64,000 nucleotides of DNA from Halictus rubicundus (taxonomy: Eukaryota; Arthropoda; Insecta; Hymenoptera; Halictidae), in the NCBI RefSeq assembly GCF_050948215.1, contig NW_027488567.1, positions 806,001 to 870,000 on the forward strand. The letters are read 5' to 3'. Below, in pieces: positions 1-13,595 of the stretch. The notes beneath the pieces are model-generated. The model did not search any database, had not been told where the DNA came from, and was given only the letters and a program-made list of their open reading frames with translations. Position 1 is the stretch's first letter; the number at the start of each line of letters is the position of its first letter. A program made the position numbers and the translations under genes.

Positions 1-3000
1 CGAGGATAGGATAGGGTTGAGGATAGGGTAGGATAGAGGATAGGAGAAGATCGAGGATAGGATAGGATAGAGGATAGGATACGATAGAGGATAGGATAGA
101 GAATAGGATAGGATAGAGGATAGGGGATTGGATCGGATACAGGATAGGAGACGGTAGAGGATTGGATAGGATAGAGGATAGGATAGAGGATTGGATAGGA
201 TAGAGGATATTATAGGATAGAGGATAGGATAGGATAGCGGATAGGATAGGATCGAGTATAGGATAGAATTGAGGATAGGATAGGGTTGAGGATAGGATAG
301 GAAAGAGGACAGGATAGGATAGAGGATAGGATAGGATAGAGGATATGATAGGATAGAGGATAGCATAGGATAGAGGATAGGATAGGATAGAGGATAACAT
401 AGGGGATTGGATAGGATAGAGGATAGGAGACGATAGAGGATAGGATAGGATTGATGATAGGATAGGATAGATGATATTATAGGAAAGAGGATAGGATATG
501 ATAGAGGATACGATATTATAGAGGATAGGATAGGATAGGGGATAACATAGGGGATTGGATAGGATAGAGGATACGATAGGATTGATGATAGGATAGGGAA
601 GAGGACAGGATAGGATACAGGATACGATATTATAGAGGATATGATATTATAGAGGATAGGATAGGATAGAGGATAGGATAGGATAGAGGATAGGATAGGA
701 TGGAGGATAGGATAGGATAGAGGATAAGATAGGATAGAGGATAACATAGGGGATTGGATAGGATAGAGGATAGGAGACGATAGAGGATAGGATTCGATTG
801 ATGATAGGATAGGAAAGATTACAGGATAGGATACAGGATACGATATTATAGAGGATAGGATAGGATAGAGGATAGGATAGGATAGAGGATAGGATAGGAT
901 AGAGGATAGGACAGGATAGAGGATAGGATAGGATAGAGGATAGGATAGGATAGAGTATAGGATAGGATAGAGGATAGGATAGGACAGAGGATAGGATAGG
1001 ATACAGGATACGATATGATAGAGGATACGATATTATAGAGGATAGGATAGGATAGGGGATAACATAGGGGATTGGATAGGATAGAGGATAGGATAGGATT
1101 GATGATAGGATAGGGAAGAGGACAGGATAGGATACAGGATACGATATTATAGAGGATATGATATTATAGAGGATAGGATAGGATAGAGGATAGGATATTA
1201 TAGAGGATAGGATAGGATGGAGGATAGGATAGGATAAAGGATAGGATAGGATAGAGGATAGGAGAGGATAGAGTATAGGATAGGATAGAGGATAGGATAC
1301 GGATAGAGAATAGGATAGGATAGAGGATAGAGGATACCATAGGATAGAGGATAGGATAGGATTGAGGATAGGATAGTAAAGAGGACAGGATAGGATACAG
1401 GATACGATATTATAGAGGATAGGATAGGATAGAGGATAGGATAGGATAGAGGATAGGATAGGATAGAGGATACGATACGATAGAGGATAGGACAGAGGAT
1501 AGGGGATTGGATCGGATACAGGATAGGAGACGGTAGAGGATTAGATAGGATAGAGGATATTATAGGATAGATGATAGGATAGGATGGAGGATAGGATAGG
1601 ATAGAGGATAGGATAGGATAGAGGATAGGATAGGATAGAGGATAGGATAGGATAGAGGATAGGATAGGATAGAGGATAGGATAGGATAGAGGATAGGATA
1701 GGATAGAGGATAGGATAGGATAGAGGATAGGATAGGATAGAGGATAGGCCAGGATAGAGGATAGGATAGGATAGAGGATAGGATAGGATAGAGGATAGGA
1801 TAGGATAGAGGATAGGATAGGACAGAGGATAGGATAGGATACAGGATACGATATTATAGAGGATACGATATTATAGAGGATAGGATAGGATAGAGGATAG
1901 GATAGGATAGAGTATAGGATAGGATAGAGGATAGGATGGGATAGAGGATACGATAGGATAGAGGATATGATAGGATAGAGGATAGGATAGGATAGAGGAT
2001 AGGATAGGATAGAGGATAGGATAGGATAGAGGATAGGATGGGATAGAGGATAGGATAGGATAGAGGATAGGATAGGATAGAGGATAGGATATTATAGGGG
2101 GTAGGATAGGTTAGAGGATAACATAGGGGATTGGATAGCATAGAGGATAGGAGACGATAGAGGACAGGATAGGTTTGATGATAGGATATGAAAGAGGACA
2201 GGATAGGATACAGGATACGATACTATAGAGGATAGGATAGGATAGAGGATAGGATAGGATAGAGGATAAGATAGGATAGAGGATAGGATAGTATAGAGGA
2301 TAGGATAGGATAGAGCAGGATAGGATAGAGGATAGGATAGAGGATAGGATAGAGGATTGGATAAGATAGAGGATATTATAGGATAGAGGATAGGATAGGA
2401 TAGCGGATAGGATAGGATGGAGTATAGGATAGAATTGAGGATAGGATAGGGTTGAGGATAGGATAGGAAAGAGGACAGGATAGGATAGAGGATAGGATAG
2501 GATAGAGGATAGGATAGGATAGAGGATACGATACGATAGAGGATAGGATAGAGGATAGGGGATTGGATCGGATACAGGATAGGAGACGGTAGAGGATTGG
2601 ATAGGATAGAGGATATTATAGGATAGAGGATAGGATAGGATGGAGGATAGGATAGGATAGAGGAAAAGATAGGATAGAGGATAACATAGGGGATTGGATA
2701 GGATAGAGGATAGGAGACGATAGAGGATAGGATAGGATTGGTGATAGGATAGGAAAGATTACAGGAAAGGATACAGGATACGATATTATAGAGGATAGGA
2801 TAGGATAGAGGATAGGATAGGATGGAGGATAGGATAGGATAGAGGAAAAGATAGGATAGAGGATAACATAGGGGATTGGATAGGATAGAGGATAGGAGAC
2901 GATAGAGGATAGGATAGGATTGATGATAGGATAGGAAAGATTACAGGAAAGGATACAGGATACGATATTATAGAGGATAGGATAGGATAGAGGATAGAGG

Positions 3001-6000
3001 ATAGGATAGGATAGAGGATAGGATAGGATAGAGGATAGGATAGGATAGAGGATAGGACAGGATAGAGGATAGGATAGGATAGAGGATAGGATAGGATAGA
3101 GGATAGGATAGGATAGACTATAGGATAGGACAGAGGATAGGATAGGATACAGGATACGATATTATAGAGGATACGATATTATAGAGGATAGGATAGGATA
3201 GAGGATAGGATAGGATAAAGGATAGGATAGTATAGAGGATAGGAGAGGATAGAGTATAGGATAGGATAGAGGATAGGATAGGATAGAGGATACGATATTA
3301 TAGAGGATACGATATTATAGAGGATAGGATAGGATAGAGGATAGGATAGGATAAAGGATAGGATAGTATAGAGGATAGGAGAGGATAGAGTATAGGATAG
3401 GATAGAGGATAGGATAGGATAGAGGATAGGATAGGATAGAGGATAGGATAGGATACAGGATAGGATAGGATAGAGGATAGGATAGGATAGAGGATATGAT
3501 AGGATAGAGGATAGGACAGGATAGCGGATAGGATAGGATCGAGTATAGGATAGAATTGAGGATAGGATAGGGTTGAGGATAGGATAGGATAGAGGATAGG
3601 AGAAGATAGAGGATAGGATAGGATAGAGGATAGGATACGATAGAGGATAGGATAGAGAATAGGATAGGATAGAGTATAGGGGATTGGATCGGACACAGGA
3701 TAGGAGACGGTAGAGGATTGGATAGGATAGAGGATAGGATAGGATAGAGGATATTATAGGATAGAGGATAGGATAGGATTGATGATAGGATAGGAAAGAT
3801 TACAGGATAGGATACAGGATACGATATTATAGAGGATACGATATTATAGAGGATAGGATAGGATAGAGGATAGGATAGGATAGAGGATAGGATAGGATAT
3901 AGGATAGGATAGGATAGAGCATCGGATAGGATACAGGATAGGATAGGATAGAGGATTGGATAGGATAGAGGATACCAAAGGATAGAGGATAGGATAGGAT
4001 TGAGGATAGGATAGGAAAGAGGACAGGATAGGATACAGGATACGATATTATAGAGGATAGGATAGGATAGAGGATAGGATAGGATAGAGGATAGGATAGG
4101 ATAGAGGATAGGATAGTACAGAGGATAGGATAGGATAGAGGATAGGATAGCATAGAGGATAGGATAGGAAAGAGGATAGGATAGGATAGAGGATAGGATA
4201 GGACAGAGGATAGGATAGGATAGAGGATAGGATATTATAGAGGATAGGATAGGTTAGAGGATAACATAGGGGATTGGATAGCATAGAGGATAGGAGACGA
4301 TAGAGGACAGGATAGGTTTGATGATAGGATAGGAAAGAGGACAGGATAGGATACAGGATACGATATTATAGAGGATACGATATTATAGAGGATAGGATAG
4401 GATTGATGATAGGATAGGATAGATGATATTATAGGAAAGAGGATAGGATATGATACAGGATACGATATTATAGAGGATAGGATAGGATAGGGGATAACAT
4501 AGGGGATTGGAATAGGATAGAGGATAGGATAGGATATAGGATAGGATAGGATAGAGCATAGGATAGGATAGAGGATAGGATAGGATAGAGAATTGGATAG
4601 GATAGAGGATACCAAAGGATAGAGGATAGGATAGGAAAGAGGACAGGATAGGATACAGGATACGATATTATAGAGGATACGATATTATAGAGGATAGGAT
4701 AGGATAGAGGATAGGATAGGATAGAGGATAGGATAGGATAGAGGATAGGATAGGATAGAGGATAGGATAGGATAGAGGATAGGATAGGATTTATGATAGG
4801 ATAGGAAAGATTACAGGATAGGATACAGAATACGATATTATAGAGGATACGATATTATATAGGATAGGGTAGGATAGAGGATAGGATAGGATAGAGGATA
4901 GGATAGAATAGGATAGAGGATAGGATAGGATAGGATAGAGGATAGGATAGGATAGAGGATAGGATAGGACAGAGGATAGGATAGGATAGAGGATAGGATA
5001 CGGATAGAGGATAGGATAGGATAGAGGATAGGATAGAGGATAGGATAGAGGATTCGATAGGATAGAGGATATTATAGGACAGAGGATAGGATAGGATAGC
5101 GGATAGGATAGTGTGGAGTATACGATAGAATTGAGGATAGGATAGGGTTTAGGATAGGATAGGATAGAGGATAGGATACGATAGAGGATAGGATAGAGAA
5201 TAGGATAGGATAGAGGATAGGATAGGATATAGGATATTATAGGGTAGAGGATCGGATAGGATTGATGATAGGATAGGAAAGATTACAGGATAGGATACAG
5301 GATACGATATTATAGAGGATAGGATAGGATAGAGGATAGGATAGGATAGAGGATAGGATAGGATAGAGGATAGGATAGGATAGAGGATAGGATAGGATAT
5401 AGGATAGGATAGGATAGAGGATAGGATACGGATAGAGGATAGGATAGGACAGAGGATAGGATAGTATAGAGGATAGGATAGGATAGAGCAGGATAGGATA
5501 GAGGATAGGATAGAGGATAGGATAGAGGATTGGATAAGATAAAGGATATTATAGGATAGAGGATAGGATAGGATAGCGGATAGGATAGGATGGCGTATAG
5601 GATAGAATTGAGGATAGGATAGGGTTGAGGATAGGATAGGAAAGAGGACAGGATAGGATAGAGGATAGGATAGGATAGAGGATAGGATAGGATAGAGGAT
5701 ACGATACGATAGAGGACAGGATAGAGGATAGGGGATTGGATCGGATACAGGATAGGAGACGGTAGAGGATTGGATAGGATAGATGATATTATAGGATAGA
5801 GGATAGGATAGGATGGAGGATAGGATAGGATAGAGGAAAAGATAGGATAGAGGATAACATAGGGGATTGGATAGGATAGAGGATAGGAGACGATAGAGGA
5901 TAGGATAGGATTGGTGATAGGATAGGAAAGATTACAGGAAAGGATACAGGATACGATATTATAGAGGATAGGATAGGATAGAGGATAGGATAGGATAGAG

Positions 6001-8184
6001 GATAGGATAGGATAGAGGATAGGATAGGATAGAGGATAGGACAGGATAGAGGATAGGATAGGATAGAGGATAGGATAGGATAAAGGATAGGATAGGATAG
6101 AGGATAGGAGAGGATAGAGTATAGGATAGGATAGAGGATAGGATAGGATAGAGGATAGGATAGGATAGAGTATAGGATAGGATAGAGGATAGGATAGGAT
6201 AGAGGATAGGATAGGATAGAGGATAGGATAGGACAGAGGACAGGATAGGATACAGGATACGATATTATAGGGGATACGATATTATAGAGGATAGGATAGG
6301 ATAGAGGATAGGATAGGATAGAGGATAGGATAGGATAGAGGATAGGATAGGATAGAGGATAGGATAGGATAGAGGATAGGATAGGATAGAGGATAGGATA
6401 GGATAGAGCATAGGATAGGATAGAGGATAGGATAGGGTAGAGGATTGGATAGGATAGAGGATACCAAAGGATAGAGGATAGGATAGGATTGAGGATAGGA
6501 TAGGAAAGAGGACAGGATAGGATACAGGATACGATATTATAGAGGATACGATATTATAGAGGATAGGATAGGATAGAGGATAGGATAGGATAGAGGATAG
6601 GATAGGATAGAGGATAGGATAGGATAGAGGATAGGATAGGATAGAGGATAGGATAGGACAGAGGATAGGATAGGATAGAGGATAGGATAGGATAGAGGAT
6701 AGGATAGGATAGAGGATAGGATGGGATACAGGATAGGATAGGATAGAGGATAGGATAGGATAGTGGATAGGATATTATAGAGGATAGGATAGGTTAGAGG
6801 ATAACATAGGGGATTGGATAGCATAGAGGATAGGAGACGATAGAGGACAGGATAGGTTTGATGATAGGATAGGAAAGAGGACAGGATAGGATACAGGATA
6901 CGATATTATAGAGGATACGATATTATAGAGGATAGGATAGGATAGAGGATAGGATAGGATAGAGGATAAGATAGGATAGAGGATAGGATAGGATAGAGGA
7001 TAGGATAGGATAGAGCAGGATAGGATAGAGGATAGGATAGAGGATAGGATAGAGGATTGGATGGGATAGAGGATATTATAGGATAGAGGATAGGATAGGA
7101 TAGCGGATAGGATAGGATGGAGTATAGGATAGAATTGAGGATAGGATAGGCTTGAGGATAGGATTGGAAAGAGGACAGGATAGGATAGAGGATAGGGTAG
7201 GATAGAGGATAGGATAGGATAGAGGATACGATACGATAGAGGATAGGACAGAGGATAGGGGATTGGATCGGATACAGGATAGGAGACGGTAGAGGATTGG
7301 ATAGGATAGAGGATATTATAGGATAGAGGATAGGATAGGATGGAGGATAGGATAGGATAGAGGATAGGATAGGATAGGGGATAACATAGGGGATTGGATA
7401 GGATAGAGGATAGGAGACCATAGAGGATAGGATAGGATTGATGATAGGATAGGAAAGATTACAGGATAGGATACAGGATACGATATTATAGAGGATAGGA
7501 TATAATAGAGGATAGGATAGGATAGAGGATAGGATAGGATAGAGGATAGGATAGGATAGAGGATAGGATAGGATAGAGGATAGGATAGGATAGAGGATAG
7601 GATAGTATATAGGATAGGATAGGATAGAGGATAGGATAGGATAGAGGATAGGATAGGATAGAGGATTGGATAGGATAGAGGATACCAAAGCATAGAGGAT
7701 AGGATAGGATTGAGGATAGGATAGGAAAGAGGACAGGATAGGATACAGGATACGATATTATAGAGGATACGATATTATAGAGGATAGGATAGGATAGAGG
7801 ATAGGATAGGATAGAGGATAGGATAGGATAGAGGATAGGATAGGATAGAGGATAGGATAGGACAGAGGATAGGATAGGATAGAGGATAGGATAGGATAGA
7901 GGATAGAGGATAGGATAGGATAGTTGAAAGGATAGGATACAGGATAGGATAGGATAGAGGATAGGATAGGATAGAGGATAGGATAGGATAGAGGATAGGA
8001 TAGGATAGAGGATAGGATAGGATAGAGGATAGGATAGGATAGAGGATAGGATAGGACAGAGGATAGGATAGGATAGAGGATAGGATATTATAGAGGATAG
8101 GATAGGATAGAGGATAACATAGGGGATTGGATAGCATAGAGGATAGGAGACGATAGAGGATAGGATAGGATAGAGGATAACATA
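1..8184 (+). repeat. Left arm: heterogeneous satellite mosaic
   Basis: This is the least regular part of the array. Canonical 17-mer runs are short (the longest clear one is around 1,580-1,745) and are broken by many diverged units. Landmark modules still appear in the usual order, and paralogous pieces can be matched. The GGTTAGAGGATAACATAGG passage at 2,111 recurs at 4,254 and 6,794 (offsets 2,143 and 4,683). The stretch around 2.3-2.9 kb recurs at 5.5-6.0 kb (offset 3,173), sharing an AGCAGG variant and the TGGAGG variant at 2,641 and 5,814. No gene or non-satellite sequence was seen. The higher variety suggests older or less recently homogenised array, but that is inference. Confidence 0.85.
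2641..3000 (+). repeat. 182-bp local tandem duplication
   Basis: Two adjacent copies start at the TGGAGG variant at 2,641 and 2,823. Both contain the uncommon GAGGAAAAGATAGG variant, then AACATAGGGGATTGG, GAGACGATAG, ATTGGTGATAGG, GATTACAGGAAAGG and GATACGATATTATAG, in the same order. The shared rare variants (AGGAAAAG, ATTGGTG, CAGGAAAGG) make a direct duplication much more likely than chance similarity between satellite units. A single related copy lies near 5,814-5,960. Confidence 0.85.
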
Positions 8185-8980
8185 GGGGATTGGATATCAT
8201 AGAGGATAGGAGACGATAGAGGATAGGATAGGATAGAGGATAGAATAGGATAGAGGATATTATAGGATAGAGGATAGGATAGGATTGATGTTAGGATAGG
8301 AAAGATTACAGGATAGGATACAGGATACGATATTATAGAGGATACGATATTATAGAGGATAGGATAGGATAGAGGATAGGATAGGATAGAGGATAGGATA
8401 GGATAGAGGATAGGATAGGATAGAGCAGGATAGGATAGAGGATAGGATAGAGGATAGGATAGAGGATTGGATAGGATAGAGGATATTATAGGATAGAGGA
8501 TAGGATAGGATAGCGGATAGGATAGGATGGAGTATAGGATAGAATTGAGGATAGGATAGGGTTGAGGATAGGATAGGAAAGAGGACAGGATGGGATAGAG
8601 GATAGGATAGGATAGAGGATAGGATAGGATAGAGGATACGATACGATAGAGGATAGGATAGAGGATAGGGGATTGGATCGGATACAGGATAGGAGACGGT
8701 AGAGGATTGGATAGGATAGAGGATATTATAGGCTAGAGGATAGGATAGGATGGAGGATAGGATAGGATAGACGATAAGATAGGATAGAGGATAACATGGG
8801 GGATTGGATAGGATAGAGGATAGGAGACGATAGAGGATAGGATAGGATTGATGTTAGGATAGGAAAGATTACAGGATAGGATACAGGATACGATATTATA
8901 GAGGATACGATATTATAGAGGATAGGATAGGATAGAGGATAGGATAGGATAGAGGATAGGATAGGATAGAGGATAGGATA
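8185..8980 (+). repeat. 796-bp tandem duplication, copy 1
   Basis: It starts at a GGGGATTGGATATCATAGAGG variant, whose GATATC hexamer I noticed only here and in the adjacent copy. It carries the complete landmark series: GATTACAGG, doubled GATACGATATTATAG, AGCAGG, the CGG/GAATTGAGG/GGGTTGAGG module, GGATTGGATCGG, TATTATAGGCTAGAGG, TGGAGG, GACGATAAGATAGG and AACATGGGGG. It matches the next block at a constant offset of 796 bp; one visible difference is AACATGGGGG here against AACATAGGGG there. A diverged paralog occurs near 19.45-20.0 kb (offset about 11.05 kb) with the same TATTATAGGCTAGAGG variant. Confidence 0.9.
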
Positions 8981-9748
8981 GGGGATTGGATATCATAGAG
9001 GATAGGAGACGATAGAGGATAGGATAGGATAGAGGATAGAATAGGATAGAGGATATTATAGGATAGAGGATAGGATAGGATTGATGTTAGGATAGGAAAG
9101 ATTACAGGATAGGATACAGGATACGATATTATAGAGGATACGATATTATAGAGGATAGGATAGGATAGAGGATAGGATAGGATAGAGGATAGGATAGGAT
9201 AGAGGATAGGATAGGATAGAGCAGGATAGGATAGAGGATAGGATAGAGGATAGGATAGAGGATTGGATAGGATAGAGGATATTATAGGATAGAGGATAGG
9301 ATAGGATAGCGGATAGGATAGGATGGAGTATAGGATAGAATTGAGGATAGGATAGGGTTGAGGATAGGATAGGAAAGAGGACAGGATGGGATAGAGGATA
9401 GGATAGGATAGAGGATAGGATAGGATAGAGGATACGATACGATAGAGGATAGGATAGAGGATAGGGGATTGGATCGGATACAGGATAGGAGACGGTAGAG
9501 GATTGGATAGGATAGAGGATATTATAGGCTAGAGGATAGGATAGGATGGAGGATAGGATAGGATAGACGATAAGATAGGATAGAGGATAACATAGGGGAT
9601 TGGATAGGATAGAGGATAGGAGACGATAGAGGATAGGATAGGATTGATGTTAGGATAGGAAAGATTACAGGATAGGATACAGGATACGATATTATAGAGG
9701 ATACGATATTATAGAGGATAGGATAGGATAGAGGATAGGATAGGATAG
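8981..9748 (+). repeat. 796-bp tandem duplication, copy 2
   Basis: This is a direct copy of the preceding block at offset 796, nearly identical until about 9,748. There this copy passes into an AGCGGATAGGATAGGATCG module while copy 1 continues as canonical 17-mers. The break lies inside a run of GGATA pentamers, as expected for unequal crossing-over between misaligned repeats. Confidence 0.88.
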
Positions 9749-9999
9749 CGGATAGGATAGGATCGAGTATAGGATAGAATTGAGGATAGGATAGGGTTGA
9801 TGATAGGATAGGAAGGAGGACAGGATAGGATAGAGGATAGGATAGGATATAGGATAGGATAGGATAGAGGATATGATAGGATAGAGGATAGCATAGGATA
9901 GAGGATAGGATAGGATAGAGGATAGGATAGGATAGAGGATAGGATAGGATAGAGGATAGGATAGGATAGATTATTGGATAGGATAGAGGATAGGATAGG

Positions 10000-11605
10000 A
10001 TAGAGGATATTATAGGATAGAGGATAGGATAGGATGGAGGATAGGATAGGATAGAGGATAAGATAGGATAGAGGATAACATAGGGGATTGGATAGGATAG
10101 AGGATAGGAGACGATAGAGGATAGGATAGGATTGATGTTAGGATAGGAAAGATTACAGGATAGGATACAGGATACGATATTATAGAGGATACGATATTAT
10201 AGAGGATAGGATAGGATAGAGGATAGGATAGGATAGAGGATAGGATAGGATAGAGGATAGGATAGGATAGAGGATAGGATAGGATAGAGGATAGGATAGG
10301 ATAGAGGATAGGATACGATAGAGGATAGGATAGAGAATAGGATAGGATAGAGGATAGGGGATTGGATCGGATACAGGATAGGAGACGGTAGAGGATTGGA
10401 TAGGATAGAGGATAGGATAGAGGATATGATAGAGGATAGGATAGAGGATTGGATAGGATAGAGGATATTATAGGATAGAGGATAGGATAGGATAGCGGAT
10501 AGGATAGGATCGAGTATAGGATAGAATTGAGGATAGGATAGGGTTGATGATAGGATAGGAAGGAGGACAGGATAGGATAGAGGATAGGATAGGATATAGG
10601 ATAGGATAGGATAGAGGATATGATAGGATAGAGGATAGCATAGGATAGAGGATAGGATAGGATAGAGGATAGGATAGGATAGAGGATAGGATAGGATAGA
10701 GGATAGGATAGGATAGATTATTGGATAGGATAGAGGATAGGATAGGATAGAGGATATTATAGGATAGAGGATAGGATAGGATGGAGGATAGGATAGGATA
10801 GAGGATAAGATAGGATAGAGGATAACATAGGGGATTGGATAGGATAGAGGATAGGAGACCATAGAGGATAGGATAGGATTGATGATAGGATAGGAAAGAT
10901 TACAGGATAGGATACAGGATACGATATTATAGAGGATAGGATAGGATAGAGGATAGGATAGGATAGAGGATAGGATAGGATAGAGGATAGGATAGGATAG
11001 AGGATAGGATAGGATAGAGGATAGGATAGTATATAGGATAGGATAGGATAGAGGATAGGATAGGATAGAGGATAGGATAGGATAGAGGATTGGATAGGAT
11101 AGAGGATACCAAAGCATAGAGGATAGGATAGGATTGAGGATAGGATAGGAAAGAGGACAGGATAGGATACAGGATACGATATTATAGAGGATACGATATT
11201 ATAGAGGATAGGATAGGATAGAGGATAGGATAGGATAGAGGATAGGATAGGATAGAGGATAGGATAGGATAGAGGATAGGATAGGATAGAGGATAGGATA
11301 GGACAGAGGATAGGATAGGATAGAGGATAGGATAGGATAGAGGATAGAGGATAGAGGATAGGATAGGATAGTTGAAAGGATAGGATACAGGATAGGATAG
11401 GATAGAGGATAGGATAGGATAGAGGATAGGATAGGATAGAGGATAGGATAGGATAGAGGATAGGGTAGGATAGAGGATAGGATACGATAGAGGATAGGAT
11501 AGAGAATAGGATAGGATATAGGATAGGTGATTGGATCGGATACAGGATAGGAGACGGTAGAGGATTGGATAGGATAGAGGATAGGATAGAGGATAGGATA
11601 GAGGA
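10000..11605 (+). repeat. ~1.66-kb tandem duplication, copy 1
   Basis: This block matches the next at an offset of 1,661 bp over the left part: TGGAGG at 10,035 against 11,696, GATTACAGG at 10,151 against 11,812, AGCGG at 10,496 against 12,157, and GAGACCATAG at 10,859 against 12,520. The offset then falls to 1,644 and 1,627, as whole 17-mer units differ in number. Rare shared variants include GAGGATATGATAGAGG, GGTTGATGATAGGATAGGAAGG, GATTATTGG and GTTGAAAGG (11,371 against 12,998). The AGCGG...GAAGG segment also has an earlier partial relative at 9,749, an offset of 747. Confidence 0.88.
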
Positions 11606-11660
11606 TAGGATAGGGGATTGGATCGGATACAGGATAGGAGACGGTAGAGGATTGGATAGG

Positions 11661-13232
11661 ATAGAGGATATTATAGGCTAGAGGATAGGATAGGATGGAG
11701 GATAGGATAGGATAGACGATAAGATAGGATAGAGGATAACATAGGGGATTGGATAGGATAGAGGATAGGAGACGATAGAGGATAGGATAGGATTGATGTT
11801 AGGATAGGAAAGATTACAGGATAGGATACAGGATACGATATTATAGAGGATACGATATTATAGAGGATAGGATAGGATAGAGGATAGGATAGGATAGAGG
11901 ATAGGATAGGATAGAGGATAGGATAGGATAGAGGATAGGATAGGATAGAGGATAGGATAGGATAGAGGATAGGATACGATAGAGGATAGGATAGAGAATA
12001 GGATAGGATAGAGGATAGGGGATTGGATCGGATACAGGATAGGAGACGGTAGAGGATTGGATAGGATAGAGGATAGGATAGAGGATATGATAGAGGATAG
12101 GATAGAGGATTGGATAGGATAGAGGATATTATAGGATAGAGGATAGGATAGGATAGCGGATAGGATAGGATCGAGTATAGGATAGAATTGAGGATAGGAT
12201 AGGGTTCATGATAGGATAGGAAGGAGGACAGGATAGGATAGAGGATAGGATAGGATATAGGATAGGATAGGATAGAGGATATGATAGGATAGAGGATAGC
12301 ATAGGATAGAGGATAGGATAGGATAGAGGATAGGATAGGATAGAGGATAGGATAGGATAGAGGATAGGATAGGATAGATTATTGGATAGGATAGAGGATA
12401 GGATAGGATAGAGGATATTATAGGATAGAGGATAGGATAGGATGGAGGATAGGATAGGATAGAGGATAAGATAGGATAGAGGATAACATAGGGGATTGGA
12501 TAGGATAGAGGATAGGAGACCATAGAGGATAGGATAGGATTGATGATAGGATAGGAAAGATTACAGGATAGGATACAGGATACGATATTATAGAGGATAG
12601 GATAGGATAGAGGATAGGATAGGATAGAGGATAGGATAGGATAGAGGATAGGATAGGATAGAGGATAGGATAGTATATAGGATAGGATAGGATAGAGGAT
12701 AGGATAGGATAGAGGATAGGATAGGATAGAGGATTGGATAGGATAGAGGATACCAAAGCATAGAGGATAGGATAGGATTGAGGATAGGATAGGAAAGAGG
12801 ACAGGATAGGATACAGGATACGATATTATAGAGGATACGATATTATAGAGGATAGGATAGGATAGAGGATAGGATAGGATAGAGGATAGGATAGGATAGA
12901 GGATAGGATAGGATAGAGGATAGGATAGGACAGAGGATAGGATAGGATAGAGGATAGGATAGGATAGAGGATAGAGGATAGAGGATAGGATAGGATAGTT
13001 GAAAGGATAGGATACAGGATAGGATAGGATAGAGGATAGGATAGGATAGAGGATAGGATAGGATAGAGGATAGGATAGGATAGAGGATAGGGTAGGATAG
13101 AGGATAGGATACGATAGAGGATAGGATAGAGAATAGGATAGGATATAGGATAGGTGATTGGATCGGATACAGGATAGGAGACGGTAGAGGATTGGATAGG
13201 ATAGAGGATAGGATAGAGGATAGGATAGAGGA
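11661..13232 (+). repeat. ~1.66-kb tandem duplication, copy 2
   Basis: This is the second copy of the block at 10.0 kb. It preserves the order of landmarks, including the unusual GAGGATAGAGGATAGAGG stretch of 7-bp GA(GGATA)1 units before GTTGAAAGG. Differences are one- or two-unit changes in canonical runs and single substitutions, for example GACGATAAGATAGG here against GAGGATAAGATAGG in copy 1. The match ends near 13,232, where this copy continues into GAGGATTGG but copy 1 continues into GGGGATTGGATCGG. Confidence 0.87.
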
Positions 13233-13595
13233 TAGGATAGAGGATTGGATAGGATAGAGGATAGGATAGGATCGAGTATAGGATAGAATTGAGGATAGGA
13301 TAGGGTTGAGGATAGGATAGGAAAGAGGACAGGATAGGATAGAGGATAGGAGACGATAGAGGATAGGATAGGATTGATGATAGGATAGGAAAGATTACAG
13401 GATAGGATACAGGATACGATATTATAGTGGATACGATATTACAGAGGATAGGATAGGATAGAGGATAGGATAGGATAGAGGATAGGATAGGACAGAGGAT
13501 AGGATAGGATATAGGATAGGATAGGATAGAGGATAGGATAGGATAGAGGATAGGATGGGATAGATGATTGGATAGGATAGAGGATACCAAAGGAT